Positions 37,371 through 46,365 of a stretch of 64,000 nucleotides of DNA are shown here, one piece after another. Source of the stretch: JAUXFS01 sp050329575 (GTDB lineage: Bacteria; Pseudomonadota; Alphaproteobacteria; Rhodospirillales; Defluviicoccaceae); contig JBHJOP010000045.1 in the NCBI GenBank assembly GCA_050329575.1, positions 1 through 64,000 of the forward strand. The letters are read 5' to 3'. Both the position numbers and the translations under genes were made by a program. Below the pieces are notes generated by a model. That model was not told the DNA's origin and did not search any database. It worked only from the letters and a program-made list of their open reading frames with translations. How positions within the stretch are numbered: position 1 is the stretch's first letter; every line of letters starts with the position of its first letter.

Positions 37371-38135
37371 ATGCTTCAATCACGTCATGGCGCGGTCCTT
37401 GCGGCGGTTCTCGGCGGTCTGATCGCCGGCGCCCTCGTCGCCGCGACCGTCGCGGCGGCGCCACCGGCCGATGACGCCACGGCGGCGGCGCGGGCGCGGA
37501 TGGTGGCCGCGATAGAGGCAAATGCCGCCGACGTGGGCATCGTCGCCGGCCGGTCGGGCATTTCGGCCGCGGTCCTCGAGGTGATGGGGCGCATCCCGCG
37601 CCATCTGTTCGTCCCCGAGGACCGGGTCCGCCACGCCTACGAGGACCGCCCGTTGCCGATCGGCTACGGCCAGACGATTTCCCAGCCCTACATCGTGGCG
37701 CTGATGACCGACCTGCTCGCCGTCGGCGCCGACGACACCGTGCTCGAGATCGGCACCGGATCCGGCTACCAGGCCGCCGTCCTCAGCCCGCTGGCCCGGC
37801 ACGTCTACACGATCGAGATCGTTCCCGCGCTCGCGGACGCGGCCGGAGAGCGGCTGCGGCGTCTCGGCTACGACAACGTCACCCTGCGCCAGGGCGACGG
37901 CTACGACGGGTGGCCGGAGCACGCCCCCTTCGACCGAATCGTGGTCACCGCGGCGGCCGGGCACGTTCCGCCGCCGCTGATCCAGCAGATGGCGGCCGGT
38001 GGCCGGATGATCATCCCGGTGGGGAGCCCGTTCCTCGTCCAGCAGCTGGTGATGGTCGACAAGCACGCGGACGGAACGGTCACCAGCCGCCATCTGCTGC
38101 CGGTCCGCTTCGTGCCCCTCACCGGCGGTCGTTGA
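37371..38135 (+). CDS. pcm: Exported protein-L-isoaspartate O-methyltransferase
   Basis: 254 aa. A signal peptide precedes the enzyme (VLAAVLGGLIAGALVAATVAAA). The SAM-binding motif is LEIGTGSGYQAAVLSPLA, and further family text is RHLFVPEDRVRHAYEDRPLP, GYGQTISQPYIVALMTDLL and GGRMIIPVG. The enzyme repairs damaged aspartyl residues. Export to the periplasm, where SAM is not expected, is odd but recurs in this subfamily. The next gene begins 9 bp downstream, so they are co-transcribed. The window has a second, cytosolic homologue at 55950. Confidence 0.88.
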   Translation: MLQSRHGAVLAAVLGGLIAGALVAATVAAAPPADDATAAARARMVAAIEANAADVGIVAGRSGISAAVLEVMGRIPRHLFVPEDRVRHAYEDRPLPIGYGQTISQPYIVALMTDLLAVGADDTVLEIGTGSGYQAAVLSPLARHVYTIEIVPALADAAGERLRRLGYDNVTLRQGDGYDGWPEHAPFDRIVVTAAAGHVPPPLIQQMAAGGRMIIPVGSPFLVQQLVMVDKHADGTVTSRHLLPVRFVPLTGGR

Positions 38136-38144
38136 GACCTCGCG

Positions 38145-40595
38145 ATGCGGCTGGTGGTCGCCGTCGCCCTGCTGTCCGGCGCTGCGCTCGGGTTCGAGGT
38201 GCTGCTGGTCCGGCTGTTTTCGATCGCCCACTGGCATCACTTCGCCTACATGATCATCAGCTTGGCGCTGCTCGGCTACGGCGCCGCCGGCACCTTCCTC
38301 AGCTTCACCCGCGCTCGCTTGCTGGCGCGGTTTCCGCTCAGCTTCGGGTTGTTCGCGGCGCTGTTCGGCGTCTCGGTTCCAGCCGCGTTCGCGCTTTCCG
38401 CGGCGGTTCCGCTCAACGTCCTCGAAATCGTCTGGGATCCCCGCCAGCGCGCCTACCTGCCGTTGGTCTACGCGATCCTGACGGTGCCCTTCTTCTTCGC
38501 CGCGACCGGCATCGGTCTCGTCTTGACGGCGGCCGGCCGGGACGTCGGGCGCATCTATCGCGGCGATCTGATCGGGGCGGCGATCGGCGCGCTGGCGGTG
38601 GTCGGCGGCCTTCACGCCCTGCCGCCGGGCGGCTGCCTGGTGGCGATCGGTGCGGTCGGGCTGGTCGCGGCCGCGTTCGCGTGCTGGGATGACGAGGTGC
38701 CGCCGGGGCTGCCCGTCGCGTTGACGGCGGCGGCGGCGCTCCTGGTCTGGGCTTGGCCGGCGGACTGGGCGACGGCCAAGCCGTCGCCCTACAAGGAGTT
38801 GAGCCTGGCGCTGTCGATTCCCGACAGCGAGATCGTCGCCGAGCGGTTCGGCCCGCTCGGTCTGCTCACCGTCGTGCACAGCCCGACGGTTCCCTTCCGC
38901 CACGCGCCCGGCCTGAGCCTCGCCGCCACCACGGGACCGCCGGAACAGCTGGGCCTGTTCATCGACGGCGGCGGCATGACGGCGATCACCCGCTTCGACG
39001 GCCGGCTGGAACCGTTCGCCTACCTGGATCAGCAGACCGCCGCCCTGCCGTTCCACCTGCTCGACCGGCCGCGCGTGCTGGTGCTCGGCGCCGGGACGGG
39101 ACTCGACGTCCTGCTCGCCCTCCGGCACGACGCCCGCAGCGTCGATGCGGTCGAGATCAACCCGCAGCTGATCGAGCTGGTGGCGGACACGTTCGCCGCC
39201 TTCGCCGGCGGGATCTACGATCACCCCGCGGTCACGCTGCGCATCGCCGAAGCGCGCAGCTTCGTCGCCGCGACGGAACGGCGGTTCGACCTGATCCACT
39301 TGGCGCTGCTCGATTCGTTCTCCGCCGCCGCCGCCGGCCTGCATGCCCTGAACGAGAGCTACCTCTATACCGTCGAGGCCTTCCAGACCTACCTCGACAC
39401 GCTGGCGCCGGACGGCTTCCTGTCGGTGACCCGCTGGCTGCGCAGCCCGCCGCGGGACGGCCTGAAGCTGTTCGCGACCGCCCTCACCGCCCTCGAGCGG
39501 CGGGGGGTCGCCGCCCCGGGAGACCGCCTCGCCCTCGTCCACGGTTGGCAGACGGTCACCCTCCTGGTCAAGAACGGCCCCCTGACCGACGACGACGTCA
39601 CACGCCTCCGCGCCTTCGTGCGCGACCGTGGGTTCGATGTCGCCTTCTACCCGGGGATCGATGCCGCCGAGCCCAACCGTTTCAGCGTCTTCGACCGGCC
39701 CTACCTGTTCGAGGGCGCTGCCGCGCTGCTCGGTCCCGACCGCCGGCGGTTCCTCGCCGACTATCCGTTCATCGTCGCGCCGGCCACCGACGACCGCCCG
39801 TACTTCTCCCATTTCCTCAAGTGGCGCACCCTGGTCGAGCTGTTGCGACCGCCGGAGCGGAGCGGCGTCAACCTCGTCGAGTGGGGCTACCCGGTGGTGG
39901 CGGCGACCCTCCTTCAGGCCGGCGTTGCGAGTGCGGTGCTGATCCTCCTGCCGCTGGCGGCGTTCCGGTGGCGCACCGGCGGCGGCCGGCCGCCACGGCG
40001 GCTGCGATGGCGGGTGGCGGTGTATTTCTCCGCCCTCGGACTGGCGTTCCTGTTCGTCGAGATCGCCTTCATCCAGCGCTTCCAGCTGTTCCTCGGCCAT
40101 CCGCTGGCCGCCGTCGCCGTGGTGCTGTTCGGGTTTCTGCTGTTCGCCGGCCTCGGCAGCGGCGCCGCCCGACCGGGCGCGGAGCGGCTGCGGTGGTCTT
40201 CGGGCCGGATGGCGGCGGTGGCCGCCGCCGCCATCGTCGTCTTCGCGTCCGGCTACCTCGTCGTGCTGCCGGCGCTGTTCGCCGCGCTGGCGGGACTGCC
40301 GGCGGCGGCGAAGGTCGCGGTCGCGCTGGCGCTGATCGCGCCGATCGGCTTCTTCATGGGCATGCCGTTCCCGCTCGGCCTCGGCGACACCGCCGCCGAG
40401 GCCCCCGAACTGGTCCCTTGGGCCTGGGGGATCAACGGCTGCGCATCGGTGCTGAGCGCGGTGCTGGCGACCCTGCTCGCCATCCACGTCGGCTTCTCGG
40501 TGGTGGTGGTGCTGGCGCTGGTCCTCTACGCGCTCGCGGCGAGCACCTTTCCCGCGGCGACGACGCCCGGCGCCGGCACGGCCCCGCGCGGCTAA
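38145..40595 (+). CDS. Membrane protein with spermidine-synthase-like domain
   Basis: 816 aa. N-terminal membrane helices (about 1-200) are followed by a SpeE-like Rossmann domain (about 210-540) with VLVLGAGTGLDVLLALRHDA, VEINPQLIELVADTFA and FDLIHLALLDSF. A second helical membrane region (about 590-810, LAFLFVEIAFIQRFQLFLGH and ALIAPIGFFMGMPFPLGLGD) completes it. The arrangement matches bacterial fused spermidine-synthase-like membrane proteins whose substrate is unknown. It follows pcm by 9 bp; both use SAM-type folds. Its stop overlaps that of the convergent gene by 4 bp. Confidence 0.85.
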   Translation: MRLVVAVALLSGAALGFEVLLVRLFSIAHWHHFAYMIISLALLGYGAAGTFLSFTRARLLARFPLSFGLFAALFGVSVPAAFALSAAVPLNVLEIVWDPRQRAYLPLVYAILTVPFFFAATGIGLVLTAAGRDVGRIYRGDLIGAAIGALAVVGGLHALPPGGCLVAIGAVGLVAAAFACWDDEVPPGLPVALTAAAALLVWAWPADWATAKPSPYKELSLALSIPDSEIVAERFGPLGLLTVVHSPTVPFRHAPGLSLAATTGPPEQLGLFIDGGGMTAITRFDGRLEPFAYLDQQTAALPFHLLDRPRVLVLGAGTGLDVLLALRHDARSVDAVEINPQLIELVADTFAAFAGGIYDHPAVTLRIAEARSFVAATERRFDLIHLALLDSFSAAAAGLHALNESYLYTVEAFQTYLDTLAPDGFLSVTRWLRSPPRDGLKLFATALTALERRGVAAPGDRLALVHGWQTVTLLVKNGPLTDDDVTRLRAFVRDRGFDVAFYPGIDAAEPNRFSVFDRPYLFEGAAALLGPDRRRFLADYPFIVAPATDDRPYFSHFLKWRTLVELLRPPERSGVNLVEWGYPVVAATLLQAGVASAVLILLPLAAFRWRTGGGRPPRRLRWRVAVYFSALGLAFLFVEIAFIQRFQLFLGHPLAAVAVVLFGFLLFAGLGSGAARPGAERLRWSSGRMAAVAAAAIVVFASGYLVVLPALFAALAGLPAAAKVAVALALIAPIGFFMGMPFPLGLGDTAAEAPELVPWAWGINGCASVLSAVLATLLAIHVGFSVVVVLALVLYALAASTFPAATTPGAGTAPRG

Positions 40596-41197
40596 CGGCC
40601 GACCCGGACCAGGGTGCCGGTCACCCCCCGCAGCGGCTGGTCCTCGCGGAAGCGGGTGAACCGGACATCCAGCCCCTCGGCGGTGAGGGTCCGATGGTAG
40701 ACCTGCATCTCGTAGCCGCCCTCGGCGGTGATGTGGAGCGCGTAGACGGTCAGCACGTCGCCCGTGATCCGGGCCCACACGTAGGGATCGCCCTGCAGCG
40801 GATCGAGCGGAACCCGATGCCCGAACATGTTGCGCCGCATCTCCGAACCGAAGATGCCCGGCCGCTGGGTCGGTTCGAAATCGATCGAGTACTCCTTGAC
40901 CTTCGCCTTCCCGTCGGCGCCGTGGGTGACCGTGTTCCAGGTGACGTTGAAGCCACTCTTGGTCGCCGCAATCACGACCCGCATGTCGCGCGCCGCGAAA
41001 CCCTCGTCGTTGGCCGAGACGCTGCGTCCTTCGTAGGTGCCGAAGAACGCCTCGATGGAACGGTCGGCGGCGAGGGCCGGGCCGCCGCCGATCAGCCATA
41101 ACGTCAGCAGCAGAATCAGCGGCGCCGACGCCCGACGCACGACGACCGCGAGCGCGGAACCCTCACGATGCGGCACGTCGTGGGCGGCTGTCGTCAT
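40592..41197 (-). CDS. Exported protein of unknown function
   Basis: 201 aa with an N-terminal segment of about 45 residues containing one hydrophobic helix (APLILLLTLWLIGGGPALAA), probably a signal peptide. The mature domain (FFGTYEGRSVSANDEGFAAR, DMRVVIAATKSGFNVTWNTV, RNMFGHRVPLDPLQGDPYVW, YVWARITGDVLTVYALHI) looks like a beta-barrel, lipocalin style. An in-frame start nearer the hydrophobic segment is possible. Similar sequences are common in alphaproteobacteria; function unknown. Downstream of tRNA-Pro on the same strand. Confidence 0.75.
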   Translation of the reverse strand: MTTAAHDVPHREGSALAVVVRRASAPLILLLTLWLIGGGPALAADRSIEAFFGTYEGRSVSANDEGFAARDMRVVIAATKSGFNVTWNTVTHGADGKAKVKEYSIDFEPTQRPGIFGSEMRRNMFGHRVPLDPLQGDPYVWARITGDVLTVYALHITAEGGYEMQVYHRTLTAEGLDVRFTRFREDQPLRGVTGTLVRVGR

Positions 41198-41248
41198 CGC
41201 CTCCGGCCTCTTCGCCCCGCCGTCGACCGGACGGTCGACCGCGGATGG

Positions 41249-41322
41249 TCGGAGCGGCCGGATTTGAACCGGCGACCCCTACACCCCCAGTGTAGTGCGC
41301 TACCAGACTGCGCCACGCTCCG
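41249..41322 (-). tRNA. tRNA-Pro(GGG)
   Basis: 74 nt cloverleaf on the minus strand. Acceptor CGGAGCG/CGCTCCG with the C1-G72 pair typical of bacterial tRNA-Pro and discriminator A. The anticodon stem CTACA/TGTAG closes a CTGGGGG loop, anticodon GGG. T-arm GCCGG-TTCAAAT-CCGGC. CCA is not encoded. It lies between the merR gene and an exported protein. Confidence 0.95.
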
Positions 41323-41382
41323 AACCCTGGGGACTATAGCGCCCTCGGCGGAAACCGCGCAACACCACCCGGACCGGACGGC

Positions 41383-41826
41383 TCACCCGGCGCCGGCGGC
41401 CAGAAGCGCGCGCAGGCGCTCGAGTTCGCGAACCGCTTGCTCGAGTTCGTTGCGCAACCGCGCCTCGGCGGCGAAGCCGGGGTCGGGATCGCATCCGCCA
41501 CCGACGGCTCCCTCCGCCGCCGCGGGCCGGGCAGCCTCCCGACCCACTCCTTCGCGGAGCAGTTTCTGGGCCCCCTTGATGGTGTAGCCCTCCTCGTAGA
41601 GGAGCGCGCGGATCCGCTTCAACAGCGCGACGTCGCGCGGGCGGTAGTAGCGGCGCCCGCCCCGCCGCTTCACCGGCCTGATCTGCGGGAACTTGGTTTC
41701 CCAGAACCGCAGGACGTGCTGGGGGGTCTCCAGTTCGGTGGCGACCTCGGTGATGGTCCGGAACGCGGCCGCCGACTTCCCCCCCTCGGAGGCTGGAGAT
41801 CCGTCCGGTGCCGCCGCCGTCACCAT
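41383..41826 (-). CDS. MerR-family transcriptional regulator
   Basis: 147 aa. An N-terminal MerR helix-turn-helix (FRTITEVATELETPQHVLRF, WETKFPQIRPVKRRGGRRYY, LLKRIRALLYEEGYTIKGA) is followed by a variable region and a short coiled coil (NELEQAVRELERLRALLA). No cysteines suitable for metal sensing are seen. It sits 15 bp after ihfA, as in many alphaproteobacteria (plsX-fabH-ihfA-merR). Target unknown. Confidence 0.9.
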   Translation of the reverse strand: MVTAAAPDGSPASEGGKSAAAFRTITEVATELETPQHVLRFWETKFPQIRPVKRRGGRRYYRPRDVALLKRIRALLYEEGYTIKGAQKLLREGVGREAARPAAAEGAVGGGCDPDPGFAAEARLRNELEQAVRELERLRALLAAGAG

Positions 41827-41841
41827 CCCGGCAGTCCCCGT

Positions 41842-42138
41842 CTAGGGCCTCTCGTTGATGCGGTTCTTGAGGACCTGGGAGGCCCGGAACACCAGCACCT
41901 TGCGCGGCAGGATCGGGACCTCCTCGCCGGTCTTCGGATTGCGACCGATGCGCTGGCCCTTCTCGCGAACGGAGAAACTCCCGAACGACGACAGTTTCAC
42001 GGTCTCCCCCCTGGCCAGGGCGTCGGAGATCTCCCGCAGAACCGCCTCCAACAGATCCGCCGATTCGTTGCGCGACAGGCCGACCTCCTGGTAGACCGCC
42101 TCGCTGAGATAGGCGCGCGTGATCGTTTGATCCGACAT
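41842..42138 (-). CDS. ihfA: Integration host factor alpha subunit
   Basis: 98 aa DNA-bending protein. Family text TITRAYLSEAVYQEVGLSRN, VKLSSFGSFSVREKGQRIGR, the beta-arm NPKTGEEVPI and VLVFRASQVLKNRIN. The ATG at 42138 after GGGGGA gives the usual N terminus; a further upstream in-frame ATG adds an unrelated stretch. Gene order fabH-ihfA-merR is conserved. Confidence 0.95.
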   Translation of the reverse strand: MSDQTITRAYLSEAVYQEVGLSRNESADLLEAVLREISDALARGETVKLSSFGSFSVREKGQRIGRNPKTGEEVPILPRKVLVFRASQVLKNRINERP

Positions 42139-42259
42139 TCCCCCTGGCCTCCGCTGCACTGTTCGCCGACAGCCTATCGCGGCGGTAGAAATCCGTCAAT
42201 ATATCAATGGGATGAAAGATTCCCCGAGCGCCGTCGGCAGAACCGCCGGAAATCGCCGC

Positions 42260-43261
42260 TCACCAGCGCACCAGCGCCGAGCCCCAGGTCAGCCCGCCGC
42301 CGATCGCCTCCAGGAGAACGAGGTCGCCGCGCTTGATCCGACCGTCCCGGATGCCTTCGTCGAGCGCCAGCGGAATCGAGGCGGCGGAGGTGTTGGCGTG
42401 TCGGTCGACGGTGATGATCACTCGCTCCTTGGCGATTCCCAGCTTGCGCGCCACTCCCTCCAGGATCCGGAGGTTGGCCTGGTGGGGGATCAGCCAGTCG
42501 ATGCCGTCGATGGTCATGCCGTTCGCCGCCACCGCCTCCTCGGCGACGTCCGCCAGGCTGACCACCGCATGCCGGAACACTTCCTTTCCCGACATCCGCA
42601 AGCAGCCGACGGTCCGGGTCGCGGAAGGGCCGCCGTCGACATACAGGATGTCGCGGTGCCGGCCGTCGGAATGGAGGTGCGTCGACAGGATGCCCCGGGC
42701 CTGTCCCCAGCCGACCTCGCCCGGCCGGGCGTCGTCGCCGTCGCCGGCTCGCAGCACCACCGCTCCGGCACCGTCGCCGAACAGCACGCAGGTCGCACGG
42801 TCGGTCCAGTCGAGGATCCGGGAATAGGTCTCGGCGCCGATCACCAGCGCGGTGCGGACCTGTCCCGTGCGGATGAAGTTGTCGGCGACGGCGAGCCCGA
42901 AGACGAACCCCGAGCAGACCGCCTGGACATCGAACGCGATGCCCGTCACCAGCCCCAGCCGCGCCTGCACCTTGGTCGCCGTGGCCGGGAACGTGTCGTC
43001 GGGGGTGGTCGTGCAGACGATGATCAGCTCGACCTCGCCGACGTCGACCCCCGCCTGAACCAGCGCCCGTTCCGAGGCGCGCACGGCGAGGTCGGACGTC
43101 AACTCGCCCTCGGCGGCGATGTGCCGCTGTCTGATCCCGGTCCGCGTGACGATCCAGTCGTCGGACGTCTCGACCGCGCCGGAGAGTTCGGCGTTGGTCA
43201 CCAGCCGCGCCGGCAGGTAGGACCCGCAACCGAGGATCTGGGATCGACGCATGCTCGTCAT
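42260..43261 (-). CDS. fabH: 3-oxoacyl-ACP synthase III
   Basis: 333 aa initiating condensing enzyme of fatty acid synthesis (acetyl-CoA plus malonyl-ACP). Catalytic Cys in DVQAVCSGFVFG (about residue 116), His in DWLIPHQANLRI and Asn in RHANTSAASIPL. The ATG at 43261 overlaps the plsX stop (ATGA), giving MTSMRRSQIL; ATG 43252 is the alternative. Next gene downstream is ihfA. Confidence 0.95.
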   Translation of the reverse strand: MTSMRRSQILGCGSYLPARLVTNAELSGAVETSDDWIVTRTGIRQRHIAAEGELTSDLAVRASERALVQAGVDVGEVELIIVCTTTPDDTFPATATKVQARLGLVTGIAFDVQAVCSGFVFGLAVADNFIRTGQVRTALVIGAETYSRILDWTDRATCVLFGDGAGAVVLRAGDGDDARPGEVGWGQARGILSTHLHSDGRHRDILYVDGGPSATRTVGCLRMSGKEVFRHAVVSLADVAEEAVAANGMTIDGIDWLIPHQANLRILEGVARKLGIAKERVIITVDRHANTSAASIPLALDEGIRDGRIKRGDLVLLEAIGGGLTWGSALVRW

Positions 43262-44307
43262 CCGGTCGCCACGCTGGGTTTCTGCTCGGCCGCCGGTTCG
43301 AGCCGGGCGAAGTCCTGCTTGATCCCGTCGTTGACGCCGTCGGCGATCAGCTTCGCCGCGACGCGGACGGCGTTCGAGAAGCCGATGGCATCGGTGCCGC
43401 CGTGGCTCTTGACGCAAACGCCGTTGAGGCCGAGAAACATCGCCCCGTCATAGTGGCGGGGATCGACCCGCTCGCGAAGGGCGCGAAGCGCCGGTCTCGC
43501 CAGCAACGCGCCGAGCCGCGCCCGCAGCGAGCTGCCGAGGTGCTCCTTCAGGAGCTCGCCGATCAGCCGCGACGTCCCCTCGATCGTCTTCAGCGCGACG
43601 TTGCCGGTGAACCCGTCGGTGACGATGACGTCGACCGTGCCCTCGGCGATGTCGTCGCCTTCGACGAACCCGTGAAAGCGGATCGAAAGCTTGCTTTCCT
43701 GGAGGATGGCTGCGGCCTTCTTCACCGCGATGCTGCCCTTGAGATCCTCCTCGCCGACGTTGAGGATGGCCACCGAGGGCTTCTCCAGGCCGAGCACGTT
43801 GCGGGCGAACACCTCTCCCATCACCGCGAACTGCACCAGGTTGTGGGCGTCGCACTGGACGTTGGCTCCGAGATCCAACATCACCAATCGCCCGCGCCGC
43901 GTCGGAAACAGGGTCGCGATCGCCGGACGATCGACACCCGGCAGGGTCTTGAGCGCGAACTTGGCGATCGCCATCAGGGCGCCGGTATTGCCGGCCGACA
44001 CCACCCCGGCGGCCTCGCCGCCCGCGACCGCGTCGATTGCACGGCGCATGCTGGAATTGCGCCCGGTCCGCAACGCGACCGACGGCTTGGCGGCGCTGCT
44101 GACGACCTCCGGCGCGTTTCGCACGTCGGTCACCGATCGCAAGCGGCGGTGACGGTTGATCAGGGGCGAGAGCTGTTCCTCGCGTCCGAACACGAGGAAC
44201 CGCAGCTCGGGTACGCGGTCGAGGGCATGGCTTATGCCCTCGATGACGGCTTGGGGCGCATTGTCGCCGCCCATCCCGTCCACGGAAATCGTCAGGTCGT
44301 TCGCCAA
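43258..44307 (-). CDS. plsX: Phosphate acyltransferase PlsX
   Basis: 349 aa enzyme making acyl-phosphate for phospholipid synthesis. N-terminal signature ISVDGMGGDNAP, then SAGNTGALMA and the C-terminal GVCVKSHGGTDAIGF. No ATG lies near the conserved start; TTG at 44307 (AGGA 11 bases upstream) gives the expected N terminus and length. The frame is open for a further 190 bp upstream but reads Arg/Trp-rich text not seen in PlsX. It is translationally coupled to fabH by a 4-bp overlap. Confidence 0.9.
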   Translation of the reverse strand: MANDLTISVDGMGGDNAPQAVIEGISHALDRVPELRFLVFGREEQLSPLINRHRRLRSVTDVRNAPEVVSSAAKPSVALRTGRNSSMRRAIDAVAGGEAAGVVSAGNTGALMAIAKFALKTLPGVDRPAIATLFPTRRGRLVMLDLGANVQCDAHNLVQFAVMGEVFARNVLGLEKPSVAILNVGEEDLKGSIAVKKAAAILQESKLSIRFHGFVEGDDIAEGTVDVIVTDGFTGNVALKTIEGTSRLIGELLKEHLGSSLRARLGALLARPALRALRERVDPRHYDGAMFLGLNGVCVKSHGGTDAIGFSNAVRVAAKLIADGVNDGIKQDFARLEPAAEQKPSVATG

Positions 44308-44584
44308 GACTAGGTTGGTCCTACAAACTCGAGCACCGCCGACAGCCGGACGTGGTCCCCACGACAAACACGCCGTTCGCGGCCGCAGCCATCCCCTTCC
44401 GACTTCGGCGGGCCACCCGTCTCGACCGCCGTCATCATCCACGGTCGGCGCGACATCGGCCGCCCTTCGCGGGCGACGCACCGGCTTCCGCCCCACCGAT
44501 CGTCTCGCATGATCGCCGCCGACCCCTTCGAGTGAGAAGTCGCCTAATTAAACGCGATGACAACGGAGGGCAAGCCGCTTGCCA
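44308..44584. other. Intergenic region between DUF177 gene and plsX
   Basis: About 275 bp. In many alphaproteobacteria rpmF (ribosomal protein L32) lies here; none of the three minus-strand frames shows its MAVPK-type start or CxxC-like text. A 66-residue frame is open (44310-44510) but reads Arg/Gly/Trp-rich and is not called. A small A+T patch (about 44540-44556) is the most likely promoter area for plsX. No terminator seen. Confidence 0.5.
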
Positions 44585-45139
44585 TCATTCGACCGATCTG
44601 TCTCGCCGTCGGGCCAGCGCGGCGAACGGTCCGATCTCGTCGGGCGCTTGCGGCGTTCCGCCGAGCCCCTCAAACACCGCGCCGGCGGCCCGCGGAAACG
44701 GGTCCAACGCCAGGGACAGCTCGTGAGCCAGCACCTCGCCGACGTCGATCGCGTCGCCCTCCACCGGCTCCGGCGGAAACGCGTCTTCGAGAGTGAGCGA
44801 GATGTCGCCGTCGTGCTCGCCATCGGCGGGGGCCCCGTCATCCGTCGTGTACAGGCGCTCGAATCGGACATCGAGGTGGCCGGGGACCGGTGCCAAGGTC
44901 ACCACGCAGGCCTGAACGACATCGGCCCGCATCCGCCCCTCCAGCAGCAGACCGCCTCGTCCCGGGTGGGGACGGATGAGTCCCGCGCCGACCAGTCGGT
45001 CCAGCGACATCAGGCCGAACCGCTCGCCGAGCGCCCGTCTCTCCTCGGCTCCGGCCTCGACCGAGAACGCCCGTCCTTGCGCCTCGAGGCCACGGACGGT
45101 CACCCTCCGGCAGAACTCGCGGGCGGCGGACGCACTCAC
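44585..45139 (-). CDS. DUF177 (YceD) family protein
   Basis: 184 aa. Family text: CRRVTVRGLEAQGR near the start, ADVVQACVVTLAPVPGHLDV (the Cys-x-x-T strand) and DAIDVGEVLAHELSLALDPF followed by PR. YceD proteins are linked to 23S rRNA maturation and usually precede rpmF. The start is a GTG at 45139 overlapping the stop of the cytochrome chaperone gene (GTGA). Upstream of plsX, typical for the group. Confidence 0.85.
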   Translation of the reverse strand: MSASAAREFCRRVTVRGLEAQGRAFSVEAGAEERRALGERFGLMSLDRLVGAGLIRPHPGRGGLLLEGRMRADVVQACVVTLAPVPGHLDVRFERLYTTDDGAPADGEHDGDISLTLEDAFPPEPVEGDAIDVGEVLAHELSLALDPFPRAAGAVFEGLGGTPQAPDEIGPFAALARRRDRSVE

Positions 45140-45696
45140 GAACGGCCGTCCCCACCGAGCCCGGGCGGAGGACCGAAACGCCACCCGTCGCGCATCACCT
45201 GGTCCAGTCCGAGGGCGTCGAGGGCCTCCGCCTCGCGTCGCACATAGGCGGCGAGGGCGGCCACCGCGGCGTCGCACGGCGCGGTCTTGCGGTACAGGTT
45301 TCGCTTCAGGGCGGCGGTCAGCTTGCCGTCCTCGGCGCTGTCGAGGCCGGAATCGTAAGCGCTGAGCCGCCCGTAGAACGCCTGGGCCATCGCCTTGACG
45401 CGTTTGCCGACGCCGATGTCACCGATTCCCATCTCGCGCAGGTTCTGGTCCATGTCCGCGAACATCAGATCGAACAACGCCTGCGCCACTTCCGCCGCCA
45501 CCGCGTGATCCTTGCGAAGCCGGCGCAGCAGCAGGGCGACATGAACGGCGATCATGTCGAAACGCCCGTCCGGCGTGTCCGGGACGCCACTCCCCAGGTA
45601 GAACGCCGGATGGCGTGCCTGCTCGACTGCGGTCGCATACAAGCGATGCGCAATCGTCACCGTCTGCGGTTCGTTGAACAGGTGTCTCAGTCTCAT
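45136..45696 (-). CDS. Ubiquinol-cytochrome c chaperone family protein
   Basis: 186 aa, homologous to mitochondrial CBP3, needed for cytochrome bc1 assembly. Conserved text HRLYATAVEQARHPAFYLG, GVPDTPDGRFDMIAVHVALL, LFDLMFADMDQNLREMGIGD and VGKRVKAMAQAFYGRLSAY. ATG 45696 gives the normal N terminus (MRLRHLFNEP); an open frame upstream is unrelated. First gene of a chaperone-DUF177-plsX-fabH series. Divergent from bamE. Confidence 0.9.
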   Translation of the reverse strand: MRLRHLFNEPQTVTIAHRLYATAVEQARHPAFYLGSGVPDTPDGRFDMIAVHVALLLRRLRKDHAVAAEVAQALFDLMFADMDQNLREMGIGDIGVGKRVKAMAQAFYGRLSAYDSGLDSAEDGKLTAALKRNLYRKTAPCDAAVAALAAYVRREAEALDALGLDQVMRDGWRFGPPPGLGGDGRS

Positions 45697-45828
45697 CGCT
45701 CGGGCCGCCGGTCCTCGTCGGTTCGTCCACTGTAATTGACAACGATCGCTCGGCCGTGCAATTTTTTTCTGGTGACCGTCCGTCATTCCGGACGATCGCG
45801 ATGGACCCGGTTGGGGTGGATCGAGCTC

Positions 45829-46326
45829 ATGCGAGATGTGGTGAACAAGGGTGACGGCTCATCGCCTCGGTGGCGGTATCGAACGCGCCGGCTCGGCGCG
45901 TTCGTTGTTCTACTGGCCGGTGCCGTGGCGGCCTGCTCGCCACGAATCGACGCCCGCGGCTACCCGTTCGATCCCGAGACCCTCCCCCAGATCGTGCCCG
46001 GAACGCACACGCGCGACGATGTCGCGCAGATCCTGGGCTCGCCGTCGACGACGAGCGTGTTCGACGCGGAAAAGTGGTACTACGTCGGCAACCACACTAA
46101 AACCATGGCGTTCTTCGAGCCGCGGGTGACCGAGCGCCACGTCGTCACCATTACGTTCGACGAACAAGGCGTCGTCCGCACGGTCGAGACGTTCGGGCTG
46201 GAGCGCGGCCGATCGGTTTCCGTCGTCGATCGGGAAACCCCGACCACCGGCAATCAGGTCACGCTGCTCGATCAGCTGCTCGGCAATCTCGGGCGATTCA
46301 ACAAGGCCGGGATGCAAAGCAGATAG
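45829..46326 (+). CDS. bamE: Outer membrane protein assembly factor BamE
   Basis: 165 aa lipoprotein. Lipobox AVAAC after a hydrophobic stretch (LGAFVVLLAGAVAAC). SmpA/OmlA domain text: LPQIVPGTHTRDDVAQILGS, PSTTSVFDAEKWYYVG and VVTITFDEQGVVRTVE. Part of the complex that inserts beta-barrels in the outer membrane. ATG 45829 follows GGTGGA; TTGACA at 45736 upstream is a possible -35 without a clear -10. Divergent from the cytochrome chaperone. Confidence 0.92.
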   Translation: MRDVVNKGDGSSPRWRYRTRRLGAFVVLLAGAVAACSPRIDARGYPFDPETLPQIVPGTHTRDDVAQILGSPSTTSVFDAEKWYYVGNHTKTMAFFEPRVTERHVVTITFDEQGVVRTVETFGLERGRSVSVVDRETPTTGNQVTLLDQLLGNLGRFNKAGMQSR

Positions 46327-46365
46327 TCGCCGTCCCTCGGGTCGGCCGCCGTCGCGAGGCGGCCG

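Noticed and set aside
44310..44510. 66-residue frame before plsX as ribosomal protein L32
   Set aside because: It lacks the Lys/Arg-rich MAVPK-type start; text is Arg/Gly/Trp-rich.
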